Shown piece by piece: positions 22,601-36,335 of a stretch of 64,000 nucleotides of DNA (its first letter is position 1; every line of letters starts with the position of its first letter). Where the stretch lies: NCBI RefSeq assembly GCF_027595985.1, contig NC_073312.1:8167983-8231982 (forward strand), written 5' to 3'. The position numbers and the translations under genes are program-made. This DNA comes from Sorex araneus (taxonomy: Eukaryota > Chordata > Mammalia > Eulipotyphla > Soricidae). Below the pieces are notes generated by a model that did not search any database, was not told the DNA's origin, and saw only the letters and a program-made list of their open reading frames with translations.

Positions 22601-25600
22601 GTCTGCAGGGGTGAGCATGGTTGGGAGAGGGGGTCCCTCTGGCCGCTTCTCCCGGGTGCAGAGTTCTCCTGGCCTTGAGCCTTGGGCAGTGTCTTCTCTC
22701 CCCGTCCATCTGACCCGTCCTCCTGGTGGGCGGGAATCTGCCGGCAGGTGGGAGCTGACTCTGGAGAAGGGAGGCTGGACCTTCCGGGGTCCTCATGCCC
22801 CTCGGCCACCTTTGGCCCGAAGCTTCAGCTGCCCCCCACCCCTTAATGCTAGACTCTTGCTTGACGGCTCCTTCCAACTACCCGTAAGACCCCAGCTCTG
22901 GGTCCAGCAGGTGGACGGATGACCATCCTCAGCCTTCATTGGGGCGTGGTGGGGATGAGCAGGCCCTCAGGATGCCCCCCCCCGAGGCCCCCTGCATTGT
23001 GTAGATCAGAAGGTGGACGCCCTGGACCCAGTGGCCTTGGGGGTGCCCCTGTTGTGTTGGGGGGGGGCGTCAGTTCAGTCAAGTTCCTTCTTGATGGATG
23101 CTACCGGGGATCAAACCCAGGTCGGCCCGGGTTTGGGCTACACCGGCTCAGAGTCAGGCCCGGGGCCCTTTTGAGGTGTCTGGGGGTGAGGACTCGGGGC
23201 CGAGAGCTGAGCAGCTCCGGGGGCACAGCCTCGAGAGGGGAAGCGGCCCCTGGCTGGTCTCTGCAGGGCCGGGAGCTGAGTTTAGAAACGGGAAGTGTGA
23301 GCGGCCAGGAGCGGGTGCCGGGAAGGGCCCGGGGGAAGTGAGCCTGAGCCGACACCTGACGTGGAGGAGGGGCGGGGGAATCTTCTGGAAGAGGGATCCG
23401 AAGAGGGAATTTTCTTTTTAGTGGGGTGCCTGGCTCAAGCGGGATCCCAGGGGGTGCAGGAGGAGAGCACTGTCCACGTGGGCAGTATTTGAAGCTGGGG
23501 CAGTGGGGCGCAGCTGGGAGGTGTCCGGAGCCGAGGTCGCAGCTGCTGGCTGTGTAGACCGTCAGGATTCCACCCCGGGCTCCGACAACAGTGCACCAGG
23601 GCAGGGGAACCTGAGAGGAAGCTCTCAACCATCTTTTAGTTGAGGGCGGAAGGAAGGGGAAGAGAAAGGGGTGGGGGGGAGGAAGGGGGAGAAGGGAGGC
23701 CTCGGGGAGGGGCAGCCTGCTCTGCAGCCAGAGCGCCTTCTCGGGGTCTGTTCCCGCAGAAAACTGGCCGAGGGTTTATCTCTCCACGGAACTAGGGCTG
23801 TGGTGGGGTCAAACGCACACTTGCCCCTGTCGTTTTATTTTATTTATTTCCTTTGTTGGGCCACACCCCCAGCAGTGCTCTGAGGAGCGCGTGGTGCCAG
23901 GGCTGAAACCCCGGGCTCCCACATACGATTTTTTACACTGCAGCCGCTAGGCCACTTGCCCCTCCTGCCACCGCTTTCAAGCCCGCTGGTTTGTCCAACC
24001 AACCCCCCACTCCCCATTTATTTGTTTGATTTGGAGCCATACCCGGTGGTGCTCAGGGCTGACTCCCGGCTCTGCTCAGGAATCACTCCCCGCGGGGCTC
24101 AGGGAACCATACTGCTGGGGATGGGACCCAGGCTGGCCACGTGCAAGGCCAGGGCCCTTCCCTGCCACCCTGTCACTCCGTCCTGGTTTTCCCTCTTTGC
24201 CCCTGGATCCTCAGCCGCTTTCTGCCCACAGCACTCCCACCTGCCCTGGTGCCTCTTGCGTCTGTCCATTTGGTTTACGTTTCTGAGTGGCTAGTTGGCT
24301 GAGCTTGGTCCTGAGGTGGAAGGTTGCTCGTTTCCTGCCCCCGGCACCCAGCACAAGGCCCGACTTCAGGGCCCTTCACGTCTCCTCCTTGCTCTGCCCT
24401 GCGGTACCTGCCCTGGGGCTGTGTCCACCGCCTGTCCACTCGGAGCCTTGTCCAGGAAAGTGAGCCTTCATTTGGGAATATCTGACACTCTGCACTCTTG
24501 GTGGGCTGGGGGGGTGGCTTGGGACCCCCCTGCTCACAGGGGTGTCTGAAGTTGATCTCCTTTCCTGAGACCACTAGCCGCTGCCTTTCTACGTGTGGCT
24601 GTGAATGTTTCTATCCAGGGCCTCCCACCCAAGAACTCACCCAGGAGATTGGTCTGTTTTCTAAAACAAATCCTGTTTAGAGATTTTGATCTAAAAATGT
24701 GTCTCTTCTGTGGGAGACTGTATCACTAACTTAGGAGATCTTAGACAGGTTCCCTCAGGGTGTTTGTTCTTTGACTTCACCTGAATTCTTCTACCCATCC
24801 ATCCATCAACAGCTTATCTATGCGCCTGCCCTCCTCCATCATTCCGTCCCCTCCCTCCATTATTCACCAGTACCGACCCTTCTGTCACCCACCTGTCCGG
24901 TCATTCATTCACCATCTTTAGTGTCTGTACTCCCCATCCATCCATGTTTATACACACGTATCACCCATCTGCCTGTATCCTGCACCACCCACGCATCTGC
25001 CCATCTCTCTGCTCATCCACTCACCCACTCACCCATCCATCCATCCATCCATCCTGCGCCCGTTTGTTACGTGCTCAGGATTAAAATGGACAGGGCAGTT
25101 TGTTCAGCGTTGTAAAGGCCAAACCAAGAGCTGAAGTGGGGAAGTGGGGTGTAGTTCAGGGTTTCTAATAATCATAGCCCTGGAGCACTGTCATCCTGTT
25201 GTTCATCCATTTGCTCACGCGGGCACCAGTCACGTCTCCATGGTGAGACTTGTTGTGACTGTTTTTGGCCTATCGAATATGCCACGGGGGAGCTTGCCAG
25301 GCTCTGCCGTGTGGGTGGGATACTCTCTGGAACTTGCCGGGCTCTCTGAGAGAGATGGAGGAATCGAACCCGGGTGGGCTGCATGCAAGGCAAGGGCCCT
25401 CCCCACTGTCCTGTCACTCCCGTCCTGTTCCCTCCCTCCCTGCTGTGCTGTACAATGTATATTTTTTTAATTTTAAAAAATTGAATCAGTGAGATACACA
25501 TTTACAAAGCTGTTCATAATTGGGTTTCAGTCATATAATGTGCAACACCCGCCCCTTCCCCAGTGTACGTTTCCCTCCACCAACGTCCCCAGTTTCCCTC

Positions 25601-25650
25601 CCAACCTCCCCCTCATACTGCCTGCATCTATGGTAGGCACCCCCTCTCTT

Positions 25651-25720
<70 letters not shown>

Positions 25721-28700
25721 TTTCTCTCTCCTCCCACCCCCTAGCTTGGCCTTTCCATGTGGACTTGGCGAGGTTCGGGCCAGATACCCATCTGAGCTCA
25801 CTCTGGCCCTGCCTGTCTCTCTGAGATGTCATCTCCTCACTCCCTCCGATGTTGCACCCATGTCCCCACTGCCTCCTGTGCTTTTGTGACTGAACCTTGT
25901 TCGGTAGTTGCCACTGGACTCAGGGTGCCGAGCTGTCTTCCTGCGCCGTTGTTCTGCGTTAGTTCCCCGACTCTTCTGCTAGTGCTTCGAAAAGCTTCTT
26001 CCTCCAGGGGCAGCTCTGGCCCAGGGCTCCCAGATTGTGCCTGTGGTTCAGCTTCCCCAGGGTCCCCCGGGAACCAGCCCTTCCCTTTGCCGCCTCCCGC
26101 CTTGGGTCCTCCATCCCCTGCCACCCCTCTCTCATTTGGGTGGGGCACAGGCAGAAAGAGCTATTAGAGGGGCTGGAGTGATAGCACAGCGGGTAGGGCG
26201 TTTGCCTTGCACGCGGCCTACCCAGGTTCGATTCCCAGCATCCCATAGGGTCCCCTGAGTACCGCCAGGAGTAATTCCTGAGTGCAGAGCCAGGAGTAAC
26301 CCCTGTGCATTGCTGGGTGTGACCCAAAAAGCAAAAATAAGTAAATGAATAAATAACTATATAAATAAAAAGCTATTTGGGAAGGAGGACATGGCCAGGG
26401 GAGTCTGAAAGCTCTTCCTGAGTGAGATTTCTTTTTTCCTTCCTACTACCTCTCCTGCTTCTCTGATAATCGGGTAGGATATAGAATTCCAGGCTAGAGC
26501 GTTCTCAGAATCTTGAAGATGTCGTCCCGCTGCCTTCTGTTAGCCTTTTAGATGCAACTTGTTTTGTTTTCTTTGGGGGCTGCCCTGGACAGTGCTCAGG
26601 GCTTCCTCCTGACTCTGTGCTCAGGGGTCACTCCAGTGTTGCTTGGAATACGGTAGGGGGTGCCGAGTATTGAGCCCAGGTTGGCTGCTTGCAGAGCAAG
26701 TTCCCTATCGCTGCATTATCACTCCGGCCCCAGCCATCTTGTCTTGTTGGCTTCTGTCTTTTCTCTTTGTAAAGTAAAGTGCTGGCTCGTCCTTCCATCC
26801 CCAGTATTCTGAGCCTGGGGGTCCCAACTGGGGAGCAGAGATGGGTTTGCTCCTGGTGGGGGCATTTTTGGTGTCTTTTCACCCTCTGGAAATTCACAAT
26901 CCTGGGAACTAGTCTTATGTTGTTGTCGTCATCATCATTATTTACATAATCTTTGCTCTTTTGAACCGGTGAAGAGCGAATCAACAGGTGCTGCCCAGAG
27001 ATGCAGGCAGGTGCAGGGCTGGACTCCTTGCATTGACTATGTCCATCTGGCCAGTACTTCCTGTACGTGAGCAGCACGTCCATGCACAAGGTGTGTGATA
27101 TGTTTGTCAGCATGCAGATCATTACAACATGCCACCCACACAGCAGAGCCTGGCAAGCTACCTGTGGCATATTCGACAGGGCCTCATTTCCTGACCCTGG
27201 AAGAGCCCCCAATACAGCAGTGTTGAGAAGGATGAACAAGGAGAGGCTGCTAGAATCTCAGGGCTGAACTAGGCTGCCAAAAAGAAGGACTAAAATGACT
27301 GTCTGCATGCACGTACGCTGGTATCGGAAGCATCCACTGAGGACCTGATGGTGCAAGCGCAGAAGATCAAGTACAACATCACTGGATTGACCAAGATAAG
27401 AAGGCATTGATCACATCACGCTGTTTTCGACACTGGAGAAGAACTGTTCCTCGAAACATGTGACAATAGAAGCATTGGTGGTGTCGGTGTCCTCGTCAAC
27501 ACGAACTTGGCCGTGAACATTGATTCGTTCAAATGCCTGACAACCCAAATCGGACGCTTACATTTGAATAGATGTGGCTCATTGCCAGCAATTTCTATCT
27601 TCATCGTCTACGCATCAACATCCAACTACGATGAAGAAGAAATTGAGAAGTTCTACATGGAGCTGGAGAAGTTCTATAAAGAAGACCACACCTTCTACAA
27701 GGTCATTGTCGGTGATTTTAACGCCAAGATAGGACCGAGAAGGTCGTCTGAAGATCTCTACATCAGGACCCATGGCCTAGAATGGAACAAATAGGGTGAG
27801 AGACTGTCTGAGTTCATCATGTTGACCAAGACCATCCATAGTAACTTGCAGTTCCAGGAGGCCAAATCTAAACGTTGGACATGGGAGTCTCCTGGTGGAT
27901 AGTTCCACAGTGAAATTGACCACATCATATTCAATCGACAGTTTTTTTTTTTTTTTTTTTTTTTTGCTTTTTGGGTCACACCCAGCGATGCTCAGGGGTT
28001 ACTCCTGGCTTTGCACTCAGGAATTACCCCTGGCAGCGCTTGGGGGACCATATGGGATGCCGGGGATCGAACCCGGGTCGGCCGCGTGCAAGGCAAACGC
28101 CCTACCCGCTGTACTATCGCTCCGGCCCCTCAATCGACAGTTTTGTCTGACCGATGTCCCTGTTGTCCCAAAATTCCAAACGGGATCAGACCACCATTTC
28201 CGTTGTGCGAAATTCTACTTCATGGAGCGGGGAGAAAGGGCTGCAAAGCTTAAGAAGAGAACTCCCAGAACGACCACCAACTGGGAGCTCTTTGGCACTA
28301 TTGCAGCAGTATGGGAAGGTGCCGTCATTAACAGCATCGATGAGGAATACGACCGACTGATTCAGCACCTCCATGATTGTGCGAGGAATGCAGAGAGAGA
28401 GAAAGCCACAAAAAGACGGCTGTGTTCGGAAACTGCAGCTCATTCGCCAATGTGGTTTGGCGAAAACCTCAGCCAATCACAAACTAACATCTGAGCTCAC
28501 AAAGCTGTGCAGAGAAGCGATACAGGAAGGCCTCAAAGAGAGAAGAGCAGCAGTGTTGGCCAATGCAGCAGAAGCCGGGAAAAGTATTCGAAGCGCCCAC
28601 CTGTCCTTCACCAACTATAAGACCAAGGTGACTGCCCTCCAACATCCTGATGGATGACATCTTCCAGAAGGGCAATAAAAAAGGTTAATTCACGACTTCT

Positions 28701-31700
28701 ACTCAGATCTCTTCAATAGCCATGTCCACCTGCCCACATACCAAATTCCACAGGATAGACATGTCATTCCCAGCGTTCTCCCTTCCGAAATCCAACATGC
28801 CATTTAGTCGGTAAAGAAGTGTACAGCACCCAGTCCAGACAAGGTCAGACCTGAACACCAGAAGAATCTGCTGCCAGTACTCCTCATTACACTGGCTGGG
28901 CTCTTCACACGCTACCTGTCTGAATGCAAGGTTCCATCCTAGTGGAAAACCAGCAGGACCATTCTGTTGTACAAGAAGGGAGACGTCCACGACATCGGCA
29001 ACTATCACCCCATCTGTCTGTTGTCTGTCATCTTCAAGTTATTCACTCAAGTCATCCTGAATAGGATTGGCAGAACACTAGACAAAGGACAGCCATGTGA
29101 GCAGGCCGGGTTCCGGAAGGGATTCACCACAATCAATCATATCCACATGGTAACCAAGCTCATTGAAGTTTCGCAAAAGTTCAAGATGCCTTCCGTCTAA
29201 CGTTCATTGATTTAAAGAAGGCCTTTGATTCTGTTGAGACTGAAGTGGTCAGCGAGGCCCTAGTAAAACAGGGTGTTCAAATTCAGTACATCAGGATCCT
29301 CCTTGAGCTGTCTTATAGATTCACCTCCAGGATCTCACCATTCTGCAAGGAAGTGATCAACGACGTAAAGAGAGGGGTTCAGCAGAGTGATACCATTTCA
29401 CTGAAACTCTTCAGTGCCACCCTTGAGAACATCATGTGACGACTGGAATGGGAAGGAATGGGAGTGAAGATAGATGGTCGGCAACTACACCACCTCCACT
29501 TCACTGATGACATTGTTCTAATAACACCAGACATTAGCCAAGCAGCACGAATGCTGGACAACTTCGACTGTGAGTGTGGAAAGGCAGCTGACTTTGGACT
29601 GCAGCTGATTCTCATGATGACAATGTTCGTGAGAAATGGACTAGTTCCTGATGTTCTATTTGCTGTCAACGGAACAAACATCGCTGAATGCAGCAGTTAT
29701 GTGTACCTAAGTCAAGAACTCAACATGACGAATGACCAGGCACCTGAACTGTGCAGGAGGAAGAGAGTGGCATGGAACACTTTCAAGAGCGCTGAAGAAG
29801 TTGTTAATAGGATGAAGAACCTCCGGCTCCCGGCACATCTTTTTGACTCCATCGTTCTTCCTGCACTAACATACGCCTCAGAGACCTGGGCCCTATGAAA
29901 ACTGGATGAGAATGCTATTCAGGTCTCCCAAAGAGGAATCAAAAGATCTATACTAGGAGTATCACGTTTCACTCAAGTGAGAGAGGAATCCGGAGTTCCC
30001 ACCTCTGTCGTCGTTGACTGAAAATTAGGGACGCTGTCTCGTTTGCCAACATGTCGAAAATCAGGTGGGCTGGACACGTAATGCAATTTGGAGATGACCA
30101 CTGGGCTAGAGCTGTTACCAACTGGATTCCACGGGATGTCAGAAGAAACCCTGGCCACCCACCTACGAGATGGTCAGATTTCTTCGTCAAGACCCTGGAC
30201 GATTTGAGGCTCTTTGTGTTCCTGGAGCGAGCAGACGTCATTGGGCTACACTAGCGACAGGGATGAATGGAGATTCTATTGGCACCCATTTGAGCAAATC
30301 AATGAGCAACGGGATGATAAGTGATACAAAAGTGATACAAGTGATTGCTCTTTTGGGTGCTGAGGATTTATCCCAGGGCCTCACACCTGCAAAGCAGTCA
30401 CCCTACCATTGAGCCACAGGTTTGTTTTTTTTTTTCTTTTTGGGTCACACCCGGCGATGCTCAGGGGTTACTCCTGGATTTGCACTCAGGGATTACTCCT
30501 GGCAGTGCTTGGGGGACCATATGGGATGCTGGGATTTGAACCCGGGTTGGCTGCATGCAAGGCAAATGCCCTACCCGCTGTGCTATCGCTCCAGCCCCCA
30601 CTGGTTTATTTTTGTTTAAAACTTTGTAGGGTCGGAGACATAGTCCAGCTCTAACTAAGGCACTGGCTTCGCATGTGACTGACCCTGAGTCCGCACTGCT
30701 GGCCAAGCAGCTGAGCACAGAGCTGGGAGCAGCCCCTGAGCTCTGCCAGTAGGATCCCACCTCCCCGAGTTTGTAGGGGTCACACAGTGCTCAGAGGCAC
30801 CTCAGGCCGCACCTAGTGGGGCCAGGGTCAGACGTGCCACGCGGGTGCTCTGTCACATTGTGTCACGTCCTTGAGAGGTGCCAACGTGCGTTAAGTGGTG
30901 TCTTTCTGCCATTTCCGCTGGTCTCTGCCCGGGAGGGCCCCTCGGATGGCACCCTGGACTTCTCTTTCCTCCACCTACGTTTTTGTCTGTTTGGTTCTTA
31001 CTTTGGACAGTCTCAACTTTATCTTCAGGTGCTCCTGCTGCATTTTCTTTCCTTCTGCTTCTGTCTTCTCCAGCCCCGGGCACCAGCCTGGTGGGTAAAG
31101 TGCATCTGCAGCCTGCTGGCTCGGTTCTGCCCCCCTCCTGCTTCTTCTGTCCTGTGGCTCCCCTGAGAGTCTACAGTCTTGGGGGCCACTGGTGGGGAGG
31201 TAACTGCTCGGGTTTGGGGGCCCAGGGGCTGAGGACCCGCTTTTTTTCTGCCATTCCTTTTCTTTTCTTTTTTCTTTTTTTTTTGCTTTTTGGGTCACAC
31301 CCGGCGATGCACAAGGGTGACTCCTGGCTCATGCACTCAGGAATTACTCCTAGCAGTGCTCGGGGCACCGTATGGGATGCTGGGGATTGAACCCGGGTCG
31401 GCTATGTGCCGACCCACTGTGCTATTGCTCCAGCTCCCTTTTGCTGCCATTCTCTTCGTCCCTTCCATCTGATTACCTGATGCCCCCCCCCTCCGCCACC
31501 TCCTGCCCTTTCTTCCTTTTTCTTGTTGCCCTCCTACAACCTTTCAGGGGGCTTGGGACCCCCGTGTTCTACAGAGTCACCGGCTGCCCCCTGGCACTCT
31601 CCAGGTCCCGTGTCAGTTCTTGGAAATACTCTTGAATCACTGACTTGGTCACTTCGTGGCCTCCTTCTCTTGCAGCTGGGTTACGTGACTAATGTCTCGG

Positions 31701-34700
31701 CTCCGACCTGCCCTCCCGCTGCGCCCTCCCTCTCCCAGGGTCCCCAGGCCGGCGGGACACTCATTACATGTGAAGGTCCTGCAGGGTGCTAAGGGTGCAT
31801 CCCCGGGGAGAGGTAGGGGTGAGGAGGGATGGGCACTCAGAGAGAGGTGTCTGGGAGGGAGCAGACCCCCGGTGCTAAGTGTATGTGTGTGTGGGGGGGG
31901 GTCTGTGGGACAACCAAGCCCACTTTCTCAGAACTGGGCTGCCAGGCTTGGGAGATGAGGGTTGGATTGAATCTTGGCAAACCATGAGGTTCAGGAAACC
32001 AAGGACTAAGCTCTCTGGGGGACCCCGGGATGTGGGGTGGGGGGGAGACGAGAGGCAGGGATGCTCAAAGGCAAGCTGGGAGGCATCGGGGGACCCCAGA
32101 GGGTAGCGGAGCCGGCAGAGGGGACAGACTCAGGGTGCACGTTCCTTCGTGCTGTTTCCGTAGGAAATTGGGGTGGGGGTCGCTGGCTGCGGGGGTCATG
32201 GGGTACAAGGGGCTTCTCTGACTTTCCCGGCGGGAGTGGTTCGGTGTGTTTCGTGGGCGGGAGAGACGGCCACCGCCAGCCCTGGGAGCACGGGCAGCGC
32301 GGCTTTCTGTTCCTCTGGGCCGAGTTCTGTTTCTTTTCCTCTTTTGGACTCGGGTAGGAGGCTCTGCAGCTGCTCCTAGAGCCTCGCTCGGGGGGTGCTC
32401 CTGGAGGGGCTCGGGGCCCTGCGGGGGGGCTGGGGGCTCTGCCGCCTGCACTCGGGCCATTGGCGAGCACGTTTGCCTCTCCCGAGGGCAGCCAGAGCCT
32501 GTCCCGGCCCAGGCCTGGAGGGGACCGCCAGGAGGGACCCGCCACCTCCTCCTGCGAGTGGACGCCAGGCCCTCCAGGGCAGCCAGACCCAGAACTCCAG
32601 ACCAGAGGCTCCGGGAAGGGCTGGAGGGGGTTAACGGGGCTCTGGAAACCCGGCCCGAGTGGCCGAGAGCCGCTTCTGCTTTTCTCCCTCCGCGCAGGGC
32701 CCAGGCCTTCCCGTGACCGGCTCGTGGTTGCCTCTCAGTCACGCTTCCTAACCGGCCAGATAAGCCCGGGGCCAGCGCCGCCTGTGTGACCAGCCCGAGG
32801 GGGACAGGCCCCCAGGTCAGCCCTGGGCCGTGGGAGGAGGAGGAGGACGGAGGCCGCTGTCCCCGCCTGTCCACCCTCTCCTGCTCCCTGCTGGGCCTCG
32901 GGCTACTCTTCAGCCCCGAGGCGTCCTGGCTCTGCCGGGTCTGTGTGTATGTGCGCATGTGCGTGTGTTCGCGCACACGCGTGCATATGTGTACATGTGT
33001 GTACACATGCGTGTGCACGCATGCGGGTCCATGTGTGCATGTGTATGCGTGTGAATGTGCAAGGGAGGGGAAGTCTAAAGCGTGGAGCTGGCTTGTCTGG
33101 CTGACGTTACACTTTTATGAAGTATTGTTAAAACAGGAAGTGGTTTTCCAAATCGGCTCCTTCCCAAGCAGAATTGAGTCTGTGTGTGTGTCTGTGTGTT
33201 TATGTCTATACATATGTGTTTTGAGTATGTATGCATATACTTTTGCAAATGTGTGTGTCTGCATGCTTCTGTGTGTATGTGTGTTTTGTGTCTACGCATA
33301 TATTTGTATGTGTGTGTATGTGTGCATATATGAGTCTATGTATGTTGTATATGTATGTGTATACATACATACATGCATACATTTGTGTTTGTATCTATGT
33401 GTCTTTGTGTGTTTTATATGTGTGTGTTTGGATATCTGTATTTGTGTTTGTATCTGTATGTTTTACACATGCATGTGTTTGTGTATGTTTGTGTCTCTGC
33501 CTGTGTGCATGCATGGTTTCATGGGAGTTGGGGGTCTTTGAGAGACAAGTGGCCCCCGCTACTCCCCCGGGCCCCGACAGGCCTGTTGACCAGTCTCTGG
33601 GACCGCTGTGTCCGTCCTTGTCAGGTGTCCCCTGTGTCTTTCTCCTGGAGCCCACTCCCAGTGAGAGCCAGCTGACCCCACCCAGGGCTGCTGACCCCAC
33701 CTGCAGCCTTCCCACAGCTGCCATGCAGGTGGGGAGGACGGCCAGCCCAGGCTTCTACTGACCACAGAGGCTGTTCTTTGGGGACATAATGACCAGCTCG
33801 CCGGGGCGGGCCCCTGCTCCAGCTCCTCCACGTAAGGAAATGGTCACGCAGAGGCCCCTGCACGGGAAGCCTTGCTCAAGAGAAAAGGACCCCCGGGGTC
33901 GCGTGTGGGGCGCTGGCCTGCGTGGTCCCAAGCCAGCGCTCAGGAGGAAGTTCCTGCCCCAGCCCGCGTGGCTTTTACAAGCACAGACACACCAGCCTTC
34001 CGGGGTGCTCTGGGAGTGGGGGCACTGCGCAGGAAGGTTGTCTCTGCCCCCCGCCCCATCCTGTGGCCACAATGTTCTCTCCCTTGCTTTTTCTCTTTTG
34101 GTTTTTGGGGTCACACCCAGTGGTGCTGGGGACCTGTTCCTGCCTCCGCACCCAGGGACCAGTCCTGGCAGGCCTCAGGGGACCATATACGGTGCCAGGG
34201 GTTGAGCCCGGGTGGGGCACGTGTGAGGCAGATACCCTCCGTGCCGCACTTGCTCCGGCCACCTGGCTCTTTTCTTAGAAGTGACATCGTTGCGTGACAT
34301 CAAGCACATGAAGAATGTTGTTTGGCCGTTCTGCGGGGGTGAACTTTCTCTTCACCCCTGCAGGAACCCCTTCCCCATTGATCAGTTGCTCCCCACTTCC
34401 TCCTCCCCTGCCCCCCACGACCATGCATCTGCCCGTCTCTGTGGATTTGTCTGTCGCGCAGGAAATGGGGTGGCCTGGGGCATCTGTTTCTCCCGGCATC
34501 ACCCGCTCACGGTCCTGCCGTAGCAGGTGCCGGGGCAGGAAGTCCTCGCTACGCCGCTCCCACGGGCTCTTAGACACCGAAACAGTGTCATGAAACCAGT
34601 GTGAGTAGAGGCTCATTGATAGAAACCAGACTCCGGCTCCTAAGCATTGCTCTGGCCACAAAACCTCCCGCTGCTTCTCAGTAAACACCATCCCCGCCCC

Positions 34701-34821
34701 CACCCCGCCCTGCCTCTGACAGCCAATAATAGCATCTGTCCGCTCTCATTCAAACATTTCCCTGCTTGTTTCTGGACAGGATGCCTCTTTCTTTCCTTCC
34801 TTCTTTCCTTCCTTCTTTCCT

Positions 34822-34892
<71 letters not shown>

Positions 34893-35046
34893 CTCTTTCT
34901 CTCTTTCTCTCTTTCTCTCTTTCTTTTTTCCTTCCTTCCTTCCTTCCTTTCTTTTTTTCTTTCTTTTTTTCTTTCCTTCTTTCTTTCCTTTCTCTTTCTT
35001 TTTTTCTTTCTTTCCTTTCTTCCTTTCTTTCTCAGTCTCTTCCTTC

Positions 35047-35097
<51 letters not shown>

Positions 35098-35226
35098 TCC
35101 TTTATTTCCTTTCTCTCTTTCCTTTCTTTCCTTTCTTCCTTTCTTTCTCACTCTCTTTCTGCCTTCCTTTCTTTCTTCCTTCCTTCCTTCCTTCCTTCCT
35201 TCCTTCCTTCCTTCCTTCCTTCCTTC

Positions 35227-35321
<95 letters not shown>

Positions 35322-36298
35322 GTTTGCTTGCTTTCTCACACCCAGCAATGCTCAGGGGTTACTCCTGGCTCTGCACTCAGGAATCACTCCTGGCAGTGCA
35401 CAGGGGACCATGTGGGATGCTGGGAATTGAACCAGGGTTGGCCTTGTGCAAGGCAAACACCCTACTCGCTGTGCTATTGCTCCAGCCCCCCACCTTTTTT
35501 AAAAAGAAGTTTTATGGAATCACCATGAGATACAGTTGCAAACTTACATGGTTATGTTTCAGTCACACAATGCTGGAGCACCGAATCCCCCACCAGTGCA
35601 CATTTTCCACCGCCATTGTTCCCAGTGTCCCACCCGACACCCCCACCCCACCCCATTCCCTGCCTTTCTGTGCAGGTACCATCCTTCTTACTCACTCTCT
35701 ACTTTGGGGCATTGTGGTTTGCAATACAGATACTAAGAGGTCGTCGTGTTGGTCCTTGGTCTACTTTCAGCACGTATCTCCCATCCCGGGCAATCCCTCC
35801 AATCATCGTTTACTTAGTGGTGTTTTCCCTTCTCCATTCCAGCGGTGCTTGCTTTTCTCCCCAGCACGTGGGGCCAGCTTCCAAACCATGGATGCCTCTT
35901 TCTTGGGGTGCACCCCACACCCCCACACTCAGCCCGGGACTATGGAGATAGGTGCACCTCTGAATCTCATGGACACGATTTTGGGAGTGGGGAGGGAGGG
36001 AACCTGAGAACTCAGAGAACAGAAGGTGCAGACCCCATGCAGACATCAGTGCCCACCAGGAATCAAGTAGCCGTCTCATCAGCCCTACCAGAGGGCTGGG
36101 GAGAGAGCACAGCGGGCAGGGCATTTGCCTTGCACGTGGCTGGCCCTGCTTGATCTCCGGCATCCCATAAGGTCCCCTGAGCACTGCTAGGAGTGATCCC
36201 TGAGTGCAGAGCCAGGAGTAAGCCCACAGCATCTCCAGGTGTGCCCCCCCCCAAAAAAAAAACCCACAATGATGAATCGAGGACTTCCTGCTTTATTC

Positions 36299-36335
<37 letters not shown>

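Noticed and set aside
34766..36007. 413-codon open frame of Phe/Leu/Ser
   Set aside because: Translation of the CTTT array plus an antisense SINE and L1 fragment.
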